From Cyanobium sp. M30B3 (GTDB lineage Bacteria; Cyanobacteriota; Cyanobacteriia; PCC-6307; Cyanobiaceae), in contig CP073761.1 in NCBI GenBank assembly GCA_018399015.1, forward strand, positions 1,426,001 to 1,490,000: a stretch of DNA of 64,000 nt, read 5' to 3'. The translations under genes were made by a program, and so were the position numbers. Below, piece by piece: positions 1-8,114 of this stretch (position 1 is its first letter; each line of letters begins with the position of its first letter). Below the pieces are notes generated by a model. It worked only from the letters and a program-made list of their open reading frames with translations, had not been told where the DNA came from and made no database searches.

Positions 1-1943
1 TCGGCCTCGATCACGTTGAGCACGTCCTCGAGGGTGAGGGGTTCGAAATAGAGGCGGTCGGAGGTGTCGTAGTCGGTGGACACCGTTTCCGGGTTGCTGT
101 TCACCATCACCGTGGCGAAACCCGCCTCGCGCAGGGCAAAGGAGGCGTGCACGCAGCAGTAGTCGAACTCGATCCCCTGGCCGATGCGGTTGGGGCCTCC
201 ACCGAGGATCATCACCTTGCGGCGCGCTTCGGGCTGCACCTCGTTCTCCGGCGGCACAGGCTCCAGGGCGCCGGCCGCGCTGATCCGCTCCAGGGGCCGC
301 TCATAGGTGGAGTAGTGGTAGGGCGTGCGCGAGGCGAATTCGGCCGCGCAGGTGTCCACGGTCTTGAACACCGCCCGGATGCCCAGGGCCTGGCGGTGGC
401 GGCGCACGGCCAGCTCGTCGCTGGCGGTGGCCCAGGCGATCTGGCGGTCGGAGAAGCCGAGCTGCTTGAGTTCCAGCAGCGCGGCGGCATCCAGATCGGC
501 GAGGCTGCGGCCGCGCAGCAGGCGCACCTCAGCCTCCAGGATCCCGCGCAGCTTGGCCAGGAACCAGGGATCAATGGCGCTGCATTGGTGGATCTCCCCA
601 TCGCTGCGGCCGGCCACCATCGCCTCGCGCACGGCGAAGATGCGCTCGGGGGTGGGGGTGCGCAGGGCCCGGTCGAGATCGGCGGCGGCGATCCCACCGT
701 CGGGGCGGTCGCAGCCCCAGCCGGCGTGGCCCGTTTCCAGGGAGCGCAGCGCCTTCTGGAACGACTCCTCAAAGCAGCGGCCGATGGCCATCGCCTCGCC
801 CACCGACTTCATCGAGGTGGTGAGCACCGCCGGGCTGCCCTGGAACTTCTCGAAGGCGAAGCGCGGAATCTTGGTGACCACGTAGTCGATCGTGGGCTCG
901 AAACAGGCCGGCGTCGCCCCGGTGATGTCGTTGACGATCTCATCGAGGGTGTAGCCCACCGCCAGGCGGGCGGCGATCTTGGCAATCGGAAAGCCTGTGG
1001 CCTTGGAGGCCAGCGCCGAGCTGCGCGACACGCGCGGATTCATCTCGATCACGATCACGTCGCCGTTGGCGGGGTTGATCGCGAACTGGATGTTGCTGCC
1101 GCCCGTATCCACGCCGATCTCGCGGATGATGGCGATCGCCTGATCCCGCAGGCGCTGGTATTCCCGGTCGGTGAGGGTCTGGGCCGGGGCCACGGTGATC
1201 GAGTCGCCGGTGTGCACCCCCATCGGGTCGAGGTTCTCGATCGAGCACACGATCACCACGTTGTCGGCGGTGTCGCGCATCACCTCCAGCTCGAATTCCT
1301 TCCAGCCGATCAGCGACTGTTCGATCAGGATCTGGCTCACGGGGCTGGCCTCCAGGCCGCTCTTGCAGATCGCCTCGAATTCCTCGGGGTTGTAGGCGAT
1401 GCCGCCACCGCTGCCCCCGAGGGTGAAGGCGGGCCGGATGATGCGCGGGTAACTGCCGATCGCCTCCCCCACCGCCAGGGCTTCCTCCATCGAACTAGCA
1501 ATGCCGGAGGGGCACACGGCCACGCCGATGCGCTCCATCGCCTCCTTGAACAGCAGCCGGTCCTCCGCCTTCTGGATCGCCGCCAGATCGGCGCCGATCA
1601 GCTCCACCCCGTGGCGCTCCAGGGTGCCGTTTTCGGCCAGGGTCACCGCCAGGTTGAGGGCGGTCTGGCCGCCCATGGTGGGCAGCAGGGCGTCGGGCTT
1701 CTCGATCTGGATCACCCGGGCCACCACCTCGGGGGTGAGCGGCTCGATGTAGGTGCGATCCGCCATGTCCGGATCGGTCATGATCGAGGCCGGGTTGCTG
1801 TTCACCAGCACCACCTCAAACCCTTCGGCCCGCAGGGCCTTGCAGGCCTGGGTGCCGGAGTAATCAAACTCGCAGGCCTGGCCGATCACGATTGGCCCCG
1901 ACCCCAGCAGCAGGATGCGACGCAGGTCCGTGCGGCGGGGCAT
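1..1943 (-). CDS. carB: Carbamoyl-phosphate synthase large subunit, 3' end outside the window
   Basis: Makes carbamoyl phosphate from bicarbonate, ammonia (from CarA) and two ATP, feeding pyrimidine and arginine synthesis in the cytoplasm. Reading leftwards from ATG at 1943 the protein starts [20 protein letters not shown] and continues into [14 protein letters not shown], the classic CarB N-terminus; near the window edge it reads [16 protein letters not shown], also diagnostic of CarB. About 647 of the usual ~1,100 residues are present: the carboxyphosphate ATP-grasp half, the oligomerisation region and the start of the carbamoyl-phosphate half. The gene is divergent from the DUF3318 gene, with a 79-bp gap between starts. 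A long open frame on the opposite strand is only its high-GC shadow. Confidence 0.96.
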   Translation of the reverse strand, partial: MPRRTDLRRILLLGSGPIVIGQACEFDYSGTQACKALRAEGFEVVLVNSNPASIMTDPDMADRTYIEPLTPEVVARVIQIEKPDALLPTMGGQTALNLAVTLAENGTLERHGVELIGADLAAIQKAEDRLLFKEAMERIGVAVCPSGIASSMEEALAVGEAIGSYPRIIRPAFTLGGSGGGIAYNPEEFEAICKSGLEASPVSQILIEQSLIGWKEFELEVMRDTADNVVIVCSIENLDPMGVHTGDSITVAPAQTLTDREYQRLRDQAIAIIREIGVDTGGSNIQFAINPANGDVIVIEMNPRVSRSSALASKATGFPIAKIAARLAVGYTLDEIVNDITGATPACFEPTIDYVVTKIPRFAFEKFQGSPAVLTTSMKSVGEAMAIGRCFEESFQKALRSLETGHAGWGCDRPDGGIAAADLDRALRTPTPERIFAVREAMVAGRSDGEIHQCSAIDPWFLAKLRGILEAEVRLLRGRSLADLDAAALLELKQLGFSDRQIAWATASDELAVRRHRQALGIRAVFKTVDTCAAEFASRTPYHYSTYERPLERISAAGALEPVPPENEVQPEARRKVMILGGGPNRIGQGIEFDYCCVHASFALREAGFATVMVNSNPETVSTDYDTSDRLYFEPLTLEDVLNVIEA

Positions 1944-2022
1944 GGGCGAGGGCGGCAGGCCAAACCCGTCAAGCCTCTCACGGGGCATGGCTAACCTGTG
2001 TCTTGACGTGAACGCCCGTTCC

Positions 2023-2658
2023 ATGAGTGAACTCCAGCGCCTCAAGGGGCTGCTGCCACCTGAAATGCAGAGCTGGGTGTTCGTGGAAGCCGCGGCCTCG
2101 ATCGATCCACCCCTGATCGCCATTGAGGAGATCGGCAGGGATGAGATCGAGATCCAGGTGGACCTGGAGAAGTGGGATGCCCTGGCGATCGACCACCGCA
2201 ACCTGCTGTTCTGGCACGAGGTGGGCCGGATCCAGAACGACGCCGTGCCCCGGGATGGCTGGGAGATGGCGGCCCTGGCCATCGGTCTGGGTGGCGCCAT
2301 CGGCGAGCTCTGGGTGCAGGACGGCCTGCTGCTGCTGATGGCGCTGGGCCTGTCCGGCTTCGCCGGCTATCGCCTCTACCTCAAGAACAACAGCGAGAAG
2401 CGCCTGGCCGATGCCATCGCCGCCGACGAGCGGGCTATCGATCTGGCCTGCCGCTTCGGCTACACCCTGCCCAACGCCTACAAGAGCCTGGGTGGGGCCC
2501 TCAAGGACCTGGCGGAGCAGACCCGCAAGAAGAAGAAACGTTCCTTCTACGACGACCGCCTGGAGGCCCTGCGCAAGAGTGCAGGTAAGGCCCGGGCCGA
2601 AATGGCCCAGCAACAGGGCTCCCGCCAATCCGTCACCAGCGAGAACGTCTATGGCTGA
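2023..2658 (+). CDS. DUF3318 family protein
   Basis: A 211-residue protein of the cyanobacterial DUF3318 family, function unknown. The start [14 protein letters not shown] is chosen at ATG 2023; an ATG at 1987 would add 12 less typical residues. The first 90 residues are soluble and acidic and include the stretch [11 protein letters not shown]; they are followed by two closely spaced hydrophobic segments (around residues 85-130), then a charged C-terminal region with a run of lysines (TRKKKKRS). It therefore looks like a membrane-anchored protein with both ends on one side. The 3' end overlaps the rsfS start by 8 bp, which indicates co-transcription. Assignment is from overall resemblance to the family. 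Confidence 0.75.
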   Translation: MSELQRLKGLLPPEMQSWVFVEAAASIDPPLIAIEEIGRDEIEIQVDLEKWDALAIDHRNLLFWHEVGRIQNDAVPRDGWEMAALAIGLGGAIGELWVQDGLLLLMALGLSGFAGYRLYLKNNSEKRLADAIAADERAIDLACRFGYTLPNAYKSLGGALKDLAEQTRKKKKRSFYDDRLEALRKSAGKARAEMAQQQGSRQSVTSENVYG

Positions 2659-3106
2659 GGCCCCCCTGGGCACCGCCGCTGCCGGCACTTCAGCGGTCGA
2701 TCCGGTCCACATCCAGCCGGTTGCCAACCCCGCGGATCCGGAAACCGAGGCGATGGCCCGGCTGGCCGCCGAGGCCTGCGACGATCGCAAGGCGGTGGAC
2801 ATCCGCCTGATCCGGGTGGATGAGGTGAGTTCCCTGGCCGACTGGTTCGTGATCTGCAGTGGCCTCTCGGATGTGCAGGTGCGGGCCATCGCTCGCTCCG
2901 TGGAAGATCGGTTGGAGCAGGACCTGGGCCGCCTGCCCCTGCGCCGCGAGGGTCAGAGCGCCGGCAGCTGGCTGCTGCTCGACTACGGCGAGGTGATCGT
3001 GCACGTGCTCACCCCCAGCGAGCGGGACTACTACGACCTGGAGTCGTTCTGGGGCCACGGCGAACAGGTGCGCTATCTAAGCTCCAGTTCCGCCAGTAAC
3101 GCTTGA
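2651..3106 (+). CDS. rsfS: Ribosome silencing factor RsfS
   Basis: RsfS (Iojap/RsfA) binds ribosomal protein L14 on the 50S subunit and blocks joining with 30S when nutrients are low. The 151-residue product carries the family signature in order: a helix with RLAAEACDDRKAVDIRLI, the core strand SLADWFVICSGLSDVQVRAI, then GSWLLLDYGEVIVHVL and the C-terminal ERDYYDLESFWG. The first ~35 residues are low-complexity and not conserved. The ATG at 2651 lies inside the end of the DUF3318 gene (8-bp overlap), so translation is probably coupled, and the CGLD27 gene follows after 4 bp. Confidence 0.93.
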   Translation: MAEAPLGTAAAGTSAVDPVHIQPVANPADPETEAMARLAAEACDDRKAVDIRLIRVDEVSSLADWFVICSGLSDVQVRAIARSVEDRLEQDLGRLPLRREGQSAGSWLLLDYGEVIVHVLTPSERDYYDLESFWGHGEQVRYLSSSSASNA

Positions 3107-3110
3107 GGCC

Positions 3111-3656
3111 ATGGGGGACACCCGCGGCGCCACCGGTGATCCCCCAGGTCGCTCCAACCCTGGCCAGTTCCTTGAGGCGTGCCCTGTTCCCCCTGAGCAG
3201 CGCCCCCTCCAGCAGTACGAGGAACTGCGCGATTCCTGGTTCTTTGCCTGGCCCAGCCGGGGCAACCGGGGGTTGACCCGGGCTTTGGTGGGCAGCTGGC
3301 TGCTGGCCTTTCCCCCCAGCCTGCTGGTGGCCAGCGGCAGCTGGGTGTTGCGCCACCGGCCGCTGGAACTGGTGCTGGCAGGGGCGGTGGCGGCCATCCT
3401 GTTGCCCGTGTTGCTGCTGCTGCGCCAATGGCTGGGCTGGCGCTCGATTCACCGCCGACTGGTGAGCGAACGGGTGGAATACGAGGAATCGGGCTGGTAC
3501 GACGGGCAGGTGTGGGAAAAACCCCTCAGCTGGCGCCAGCAGGATCTGCTGGTGGCCCAGCACCAGGTGCGGCCGATGCTCACCCGCCTGGAGCGCGCCC
3601 TGGTGATCAGCGCCGCGCTGATGCTGGCGGGCACCGGGCTCTGTCAGGCTTTCTGA
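3111..3656 (+). CDS. CGLD27/DUF1230 family membrane protein
   Basis: A 181-residue protein of the CGLD27 (DUF1230) family, conserved in cyanobacteria and green plastids; the name comes from the GreenCut set, and no biochemical role is established. The family hallmark CPVPPEQRPLQQYEELRDSWF lies at about residues 24-44. It is followed by WPSRGNRG, two membrane segments (about 65-85 and 90-108), a soluble stretch with VEYEESGWYDGQVWEKP, and a last hydrophobic helix at the C-terminus. It follows rsfS at a distance of 4 bp and is probably in the same transcript. A function in photosystem upkeep is a guess from phylogenetic distribution only. Confidence 0.85.
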   Translation: MGDTRGATGDPPGRSNPGQFLEACPVPPEQRPLQQYEELRDSWFFAWPSRGNRGLTRALVGSWLLAFPPSLLVASGSWVLRHRPLELVLAGAVAAILLPVLLLLRQWLGWRSIHRRLVSERVEYEESGWYDGQVWEKPLSWRQQDLLVAQHQVRPMLTRLERALVISAALMLAGTGLCQAF

Positions 3657-3690
3657 ACCGTCACCGCCCTCCCACCAGCGCGCTGCCTTC

Positions 3691-4662
3691 ATGAGCCTCC
3701 CCGCGAGTTTCGGCGCCCCGGCCCGCACCGGCATCCCGCCGCTGGAGGTGCGGCTGCTGCGCAACGGCATCGCCGAATCCAGACACCGGGTGCACGCCGT
3801 GGTGTGCGATGCCCGCGGCCGGGTGCTGATGCGCGCTGGCGATCCCCAGCAGCTGAGCTTCATCCGCTCGGCCCACAAGCCCTTCCAGGCCACGGTGTTC
3901 GTGGCCAGCGGCAGCGCTGACCAATCGGACAGCGGCGACCGGGGGCTGGCGATCGCCTGTGCCTCCCACGCCGGCACGGCCATGCATGCCCGCGAGGCCT
4001 TCCGCCTGCTCTGGGGTGCGGAGCTGGAGGCCGATCAGCTGCAGTGCCCGGTGCCCAGCGGTGGCACCAGCCCCCTGGAGCACAACTGCTCGGGCAAACA
4101 CGCCGCCTTTCTGGCCACCTGCCGCCGGATGGGCTGGAGCAGCGAGGGCTACCTGCAGAGCGACCACCCCCTGCAGCGGGAGGTGCTCAAGCGCACCGGC
4201 GAACTGCTGGGCCTGCCGGCCGCCGAGCTGGTCACCGCCCGCGACGACTGCGGCGCCCCCACCGTGCAGCTGCAGCTGGCCCAGATGGCCCTGCTCTACG
4301 CCCATCTCGGGGCCGGTGAGCAGCCCGATCTCGAGCGGCTCAGCCGGGCCATGCTCAGCCACCCGGATCTGGTGGCCGGAGAGGGGCGCTTCGACACCCA
4401 GCTGATGCGCCTGGGCCACGGCCAGGTGCTGAGCAAGGGCGGAGCCGAGGGCATCCAGTGCCTCAGCCGGGTCGGCGAGGGCATGGGGGTGGCGATCAAG
4501 GTGGAGGACGGCGCCTCCCGCGCCAAGCATGCCGTGGCCCTGCACCTGCTGGAGCAGCTCGACTGGCTGACGCCGATGACCCTGGAGGAGCTGCGCCAGC
4601 AGTTCCTCCAGCCGGCTCCGCACCTGCAGCTGGAGGTGCGGGGCGAACTGCGCTTCGACTGA
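3691..4662 (+). CDS. Asparaginase, PF06089 type
   Basis: Predicted cytoplasmic asparaginase of the family typified by the thermolabile Rhizobium etli enzyme, releasing ammonia from L-asparagine; it is unrelated to E. coli AnsA/AnsB. The 323-residue protein shows the family landmarks: IRSAHKPFQA near residue 55, ACASHAGT near 90, the Ser/Lys/His-containing HNCSGKHAAFLATCR near 130, and a glycine-rich STKGGAEG-like stretch (here LSKGGAEGIQ) near 250. Length is normal. It is the last gene in the run that starts with DUF3318, 34 bp after the CGLD27 gene. A carbamoyl/amide nitrogen block begins just downstream, but the tRNA terminator separates the two. Confidence 0.85.
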   Translation: MSLPASFGAPARTGIPPLEVRLLRNGIAESRHRVHAVVCDARGRVLMRAGDPQQLSFIRSAHKPFQATVFVASGSADQSDSGDRGLAIACASHAGTAMHAREAFRLLWGAELEADQLQCPVPSGGTSPLEHNCSGKHAAFLATCRRMGWSSEGYLQSDHPLQREVLKRTGELLGLPAAELVTARDDCGAPTVQLQLAQMALLYAHLGAGEQPDLERLSRAMLSHPDLVAGEGRFDTQLMRLGHGQVLSKGGAEGIQCLSRVGEGMGVAIKVEDGASRAKHAVALHLLEQLDWLTPMTLEELRQQFLQPAPHLQLEVRGELRFD

Positions 4663-4677
4663 GCGCCCCTGCGTCCC

Positions 4678-4708
4678 TTGGTAGCGGGGGACACCTGACT
4701 GGTACACT
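4678..4708 (+). promoter_or_regulatory. Possible promoter of the initiator tRNA gene
   Basis: TTGGTA at 4678-4683 and TACACT at 4703-4708 with a 19-bp spacer sit directly upstream of the tRNA. The spacer is long for a sigma-70 promoter, so this is tentative. Confidence 0.35.
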
Positions 4709-4719
4709 TCAGAAGGCGC

Positions 4720-4796
<77 letters not shown>

Positions 4797-4805
4797 CATC
4801 ACAAG

Positions 4806-4834
4806 GCCCCGGCAGCCCAGCTGCCGGGGCTTTT
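4806..4834 (+). terminator. Rho-independent terminator after tRNA-fMet
   Basis: Perfect 10-bp GC-rich stem (GCCCCGGCAG / CTGCCGGGGC) with a 5-nt loop CCCAG, followed by TTTTG. It closes the tRNA unit and separates it from the symporter block. Confidence 0.9.
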
Positions 4835-4910
4835 GTCTGGGCCCTCGTCCCTGAATGGGCGGGCCCTTCTCTGGGGCGGGTTGGCAAACGCGTCGCCCAT
4901 GGCTAGCGGT

Positions 4911-4934
4911 ATGGAACACGCACCCAGCCCGTGA
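4911..4934 (+). other. Possible seven-codon leader ORF overlapping the next start
   Basis: ATG GAA CAC GCA CCC AGC CCG TGA encodes MEHAPSP. Its TGA stop is interlocked with the GTG start of the following 48-codon gene in the string CCCGTGAGC. Such an arrangement could couple translation of the weak GTG start to a leader. It may also be chance, since no clear ribosome binding site is visible before the ATG. Confidence 0.25.
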
Positions 4935-5077
4935 GCGAACTGCAAGGGGCCGTGCTGGTTTTCGCCATCGGCGCCCTGGTCACCCTGGCCACCGTGGTGA
5001 TGATCGCGCGGGGACACGCCCGCTGGCACGGCCGCAATCCCTACGACGATCCAACCCAGGCCAGTGCCCATGACTGA
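4931..5077 (+). CDS. Small single-span membrane protein upstream of the symporter
   Basis: A 48-residue protein starting at GTG 4931: one membrane helix (about residues 5-26, LQGAVLVFAIGALVTLATVV), then a basic turn RGHARWHGRNPYDD and a short polar tail. No family is recognised. It overlaps the start of the sodium/solute symporter gene by 8 bp, so the two are almost certainly translated together. Small one-helix partners are known for several transporters (for example KdpF with KdpABC); by analogy, and only by inference, this may be a subunit or stability factor of the symporter. Confidence 0.6.
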   Translation: MSELQGAVLVFAIGALVTLATVVMIARGHARWHGRNPYDDPTQASAHD

Positions 5078-6497
5078 CGCCGCTGCGCCCCTGCTGAATC
5101 CCGGCACCGCCTGGTTTCTGCTGGTGGCCTTCTCCGGGTTGTGGATCGCCCTCGGGGTGTGGTGGGGTCGCCGCGGCACGGGGGATGCTGACGACTACCT
5201 CCTGGCCGGCCGCAACATCGGCCTGGCCCTGAGCACCGCCACCCTGATGGCCAGCTGGGTGACGGGCAACACCACCCTGGCGGCCCCGGAAGTGGGCTAC
5301 ACCCTGGGGCTCTGGGGGATGCTGGGCTACTCCCTGGCGGGCCTGGGGCTGTTTCTGTTCGCGCCGCTGGCCATCCGGATCAAGCGACTGATGCCCCGGG
5401 GCCGCACCAGCGGCGACTTCGTGCGCCTGCGCTACGGCCGGCTGTGCTGGGGGATTTTCCTGCTGATCACCATGGCCTACACCCTGGGGTTCCTGATCAC
5501 CCAGGGCATGGGGGCCGGACTGGTGCTGCAGGCCCTCTCCGGCTTCGACTACCGGCTGGGGATGGTGGCCGTGATCGCCGTGTCGACCATCTACACCCTG
5601 TTCGGCGGCATGCGGGCGGTGGTGGGCACCGATTTCATCCAGTCGCTGCTGATCATGGCGCTGCTGGCCCTGGTGGCGGTGCTGGGCTACAGCCGCTTCA
5701 GCGTGGATGCCGTGTACGTCGCCCTTGCCAGCGACCACCCCTCGCGGCTCAACCTGCTGCTGCCCACCGGCCTGCTGTTCGCCTGGAACACCGGCCTGTT
5801 CAGCATGGGCGAGGTGTTTCACAACAACATCTGGTGGAGCCGGGTGTTCGCCAGCCGGCCCTCGGTGGTGTTCCGCTCCTTCGTGCTGGGCGGCCTGGCC
5901 TGGACCGCCGTCCCGATCGTCACCGGCGCGATCGCCCTGATGGCCCTGGCCCAGCAGCTGGAGATCCCCCAGGTGAACATGGTGTTCCCGCTCGTCACCG
6001 CCCAGCTGCTGGGCAGTGGCGGCGCGGCTGTGGTGTTCGTGATCATCTTCGCCTCACTCACCTCCACCCTCGATTCCCTGCTGGCCGCCAGCGCCGATCT
6101 GATCGCCGAGGACGTGGTGGCCCACTGGCTCCTGCCCGGGGCCAGCGACGCCCAGATCCGCCAGGCCGCCCGCCTGGTGGTGGTGGGGCTGGGGCTGCTC
6201 ACCATGGCCCTCTCCTGGCGGTACGTCACCTCGATGTACCAGCTGTTGCTGTTCACCGGGGCGCTGGTGGCCTCCACCATCTGGCCGATCGCCATGGGGC
6301 TCTACTGGCCCCAGGCCAACCGCCATGGGGCCAGTGCAGCCATGGCGGTTGGATCGATCACCGGCCTGCTCGCCTATTGGCTGATCGCGCCCTACTGCGC
6401 TGCCCTGGTGTCTGCCGCGGTGTCGGCTGTGGTGATGGGGCTGAGCAGCCTCTGGCGGCCGGAACGCTTCAACTGGCGGCTGCTGGCAGAGCGCTGA
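5070..6497 (+). CDS. Sodium/solute symporter, urea-type (Dur3-like)
   Basis: A 475-residue transporter of the SSS family with about 13 membrane helices, using the sodium gradient to import a small solute. Features visible: DDYLLAGRNIG after the first helix, the sodium-site region ASWVTGNTTLAAPEVGY, and the loop IKRLMPRGRTSGDFVRLRYG. That loop resembles the corresponding IK..AP.AHT...I..RYG segment of urea/polyamine (Dur3) symporters more than those of proline or glucose carriers. GGMRAVVGTDFIQ and SLTSTLDSLLAASADLI are general SSS signatures. ATG 5070 (MTDAAAP) is preferred over an in-frame GTG at 5064. Two small membrane proteins flank it, and a carbamoyltransferase/amidotransferase pair follows. 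The substrate is inferred (urea, ureide or amide), not shown. Confidence 0.85.
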   Translation: MTDAAAPLLNPGTAWFLLVAFSGLWIALGVWWGRRGTGDADDYLLAGRNIGLALSTATLMASWVTGNTTLAAPEVGYTLGLWGMLGYSLAGLGLFLFAPLAIRIKRLMPRGRTSGDFVRLRYGRLCWGIFLLITMAYTLGFLITQGMGAGLVLQALSGFDYRLGMVAVIAVSTIYTLFGGMRAVVGTDFIQSLLIMALLALVAVLGYSRFSVDAVYVALASDHPSRLNLLLPTGLLFAWNTGLFSMGEVFHNNIWWSRVFASRPSVVFRSFVLGGLAWTAVPIVTGAIALMALAQQLEIPQVNMVFPLVTAQLLGSGGAAVVFVIIFASLTSTLDSLLAASADLIAEDVVAHWLLPGASDAQIRQAARLVVVGLGLLTMALSWRYVTSMYQLLLFTGALVASTIWPIAMGLYWPQANRHGASAAMAVGSITGLLAYWLIAPYCAALVSAAVSAVVMGLSSLWRPERFNWRLLAER

Positions 6498-6534
6498 ATC
6501 CCCCGTGTTCCCATTCCCATCGCCGCAACACGCC

Positions 6535-6717
6535 ATGGTCCACCACCCCCTGCCCCCCTGGCACGCCATCGCCGCAGCCCAGCCGTCCAGCCAGTGGCTG
6601 CTACCGGCCCCTCTGTTTCGCCTGCTCGTGCTGGGCGGAGTGGTGGGCCTGGTGTTGGCAACCCTGGTGATCGTGGCGATCTGGGTGGTGGAATGGCGCC
6701 GCGGCCAGGCGTGGTGA
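6535..6717 (+). CDS. Small single-span membrane protein downstream of the symporter
   Basis: A 60-residue protein starting at ATG 6535; a GTG at 6505 would add ten residues. A proline-rich N-terminus (PLPPWHAIA) is followed by one strong membrane helix (about residues 28-52, LVLGGVVGLVLATLVIVAIWVV) and a short basic end EWRRGQAW. It is not recognised as a known family. Same strand and 37 bp after the symporter stop, it is likely in that operon. The order is tiny membrane protein, symporter, tiny membrane protein. Function unknown; transporter accessory is a reasonable guess. Confidence 0.55.
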   Translation: MVHHPLPPWHAIAAAQPSSQWLLPAPLFRLLVLGGVVGLVLATLVIVAIWVVEWRRGQAW

Positions 6718-6738
6718 TCAGCGCCAGCCCCACGAATG

Positions 6739-6752
6739 GTTCGTTTCGCTAC
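6739..6752 (+). promoter_or_regulatory. Weak NtcA-like motif upstream of the carbamoyltransferase
   Basis: GTT-N8-TAC matches the cyanobacterial nitrogen regulator NtcA consensus GTA-N8-TAC with one mismatch, 124 bp before the chosen start. No convincing -10 box lies ~22 bp downstream, as would be expected in an NtcA-activated promoter. Listed because the neighbouring genes look nitrogen-related. Confidence 0.2.
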
Positions 6753-6875
6753 ACATAGTCGGGCCGATCTTGAAGAAACCCCAGATCTGCTGCAGCAATC
6801 AAGCGTTGCGCTTACAGATAGACAGGCGGCTGATCAGAGCATCCTGCTGCCGCCCTGTCTCTTCACTCCAGCCAG

Positions 6876-7982
6876 GTGTCCGTCTGCCAGCCCGTGTCCC
6901 GCCAGCCAACCATCCGTTTCGACCGCCTGGGCCCTGATGTCTACGGCAATGCGCACCCCCAGGCCCTGTTGCAGGCCATCCAGGAGGAGGGGGAAGCGCT
7001 GCTCGATCTGGCCAACCAGCACGTGATCTCCACGCTGCAGTACAGCCCGGCAACCCTGCTGCAGCTGTTCCGGCTGGCGGCCAAGTACGAGAGCAATCCC
7101 AACCGCTACATCCGCCACAACAGCCCGCTGCGGGGCAAGATCCTGATCAACGCCTTCTACGAGCCGAGCACCCGCACGCGACTGTCCTTCGACAGCGCCT
7201 GGCACCGGCTCGGCGGCGACACGATCACCATCACCGACCGCAGCACCACGGGCCTGGCCAAGGGGGAATCGCTGCAGGACGTGGCCGAGATGTTCAACAA
7301 CTATGGCGACTGCGTGGTGCTGCGCGACACCCACGCCGAGGCCATCCACGCGATGACCAGCTCGCTGCACATCCCGATCATCAATGCCGGCAATGGCATC
7401 GATGAACATCCCACCCAGGCCATGGCCGACCTGTACACGATCTTCAAGTGGCGGCCCCAACTGGTGAAGGCGATCGTGAACCCGGAGGAGCGGATCCGCA
7501 TCGGCGTGGTGGGTGTTCCAGGCCGGATGCGAACGGTGCGCTCGCTGCTGCGCATCCTCGCCAAGTTCCCGGCCATGGTGGAGGAGCTGGTGCTCTTCCA
7601 CGAGCCCGGCGTGGACCCCGCCGAGGGCTATTGGGATCCAGGGCAGCGGGAGGAACTGGAGGCCGCGGGCCTGAAGCTGAGCACCAGCGACAACCTGCAG
7701 GCTGCCATCCCCCACCTCGATGTGATCTACATCAATGCGATCGCCTGGGTGGGCGACAGCTACGAGGTGCACGGCGGAGGCTTCCGGCTCACCGCCGACC
7801 TGCCCTACAAGCGTGGTGCGATCGTGCTCCACCCCCTTGCACGGGGCCGGGAGCTGGACACCAGCCTGGATCGCACCGATCACAACTGGTACTTCTCCCA
7901 GGCCCGCGGAGCTGTGTTCGTGCGCATGGCCCTGCTCACCTGCATGGTGGAACGCACCGCCCAGGTGATGGACATCATCTAG
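6876..7982 (+). CDS. Aspartate/ornithine carbamoyltransferase superfamily protein, substrate unknown
   Basis: A 368-residue homologue of aspartate carbamoyltransferase catalytic chains. The carbamoyl-phosphate site is intact: EPSTRTRLSF near residue 96, GLAKGESLQD near 128, and HPTQAMADLYTI near 178. In the second domain, however, the aspartate-binding motif RVQKER is absent: the matching strand reads DVIYINAIAWVGD (about residues 281-293). The HPLPR loop is HPLARGREL. The enzyme therefore probably moves a carbamoyl group to or from something other than aspartate. It is also longer than PyrB (~310). The start is GTG at 6876; GTG at 6894 is an alternative. An AsnB-like gene follows 132 bp later on the same strand. 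Confidence 0.8.
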   Translation: MSVCQPVSRQPTIRFDRLGPDVYGNAHPQALLQAIQEEGEALLDLANQHVISTLQYSPATLLQLFRLAAKYESNPNRYIRHNSPLRGKILINAFYEPSTRTRLSFDSAWHRLGGDTITITDRSTTGLAKGESLQDVAEMFNNYGDCVVLRDTHAEAIHAMTSSLHIPIINAGNGIDEHPTQAMADLYTIFKWRPQLVKAIVNPEERIRIGVVGVPGRMRTVRSLLRILAKFPAMVEELVLFHEPGVDPAEGYWDPGQREELEAAGLKLSTSDNLQAAIPHLDVIYINAIAWVGDSYEVHGGGFRLTADLPYKRGAIVLHPLARGRELDTSLDRTDHNWYFSQARGAVFVRMALLTCMVERTAQVMDII

Positions 7983-8016
7983 GGCGGCCGAGGACAGGAG
8001 GGCGGCCGAGGACAGG
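7981..8016. repeat. Tandem repeat, 2 x 18 bp
   Basis: Two exact copies of AGGGCGGCCGAGGACAGG begin at the stop codon of the carbamoyltransferase gene. Such fresh duplications recur through the window, often at gene ends. Confidence 0.9.
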
Positions 8017-8076
8017 ACGCCACTCCTGAACAGGCCTCCAGGACAGCCCCAGGCACTGCCCTGGAGAACAGGTCCC

Positions 8077-8108
8077 AGACCAACTGACCAACAGACCAAC
8101 TGACGAAC
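8077..8108. repeat. Tandem repeat, 2 x 16 bp, ahead of the AsnB-like gene
   Basis: Two copies of AGACCAACTGACCAAC (one mismatch, C to G) end 6 bp before the ATG at 8115. They occupy the place where a ribosome binding site would be expected, and no Shine-Dalgarno sequence is visible. Changes in copy number would alter the 5' untranslated region. Confidence 0.85.
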
Positions 8109-8114
8109 AGACCC

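Noticed and set aside
147-1994. Long plus-strand open frame of 615 codons
   Set aside because: Shadow of carB: the opposite strand encodes clear CarB motifs over the same span, while this frame is a low-information Gly/Ala/His/Gln product.
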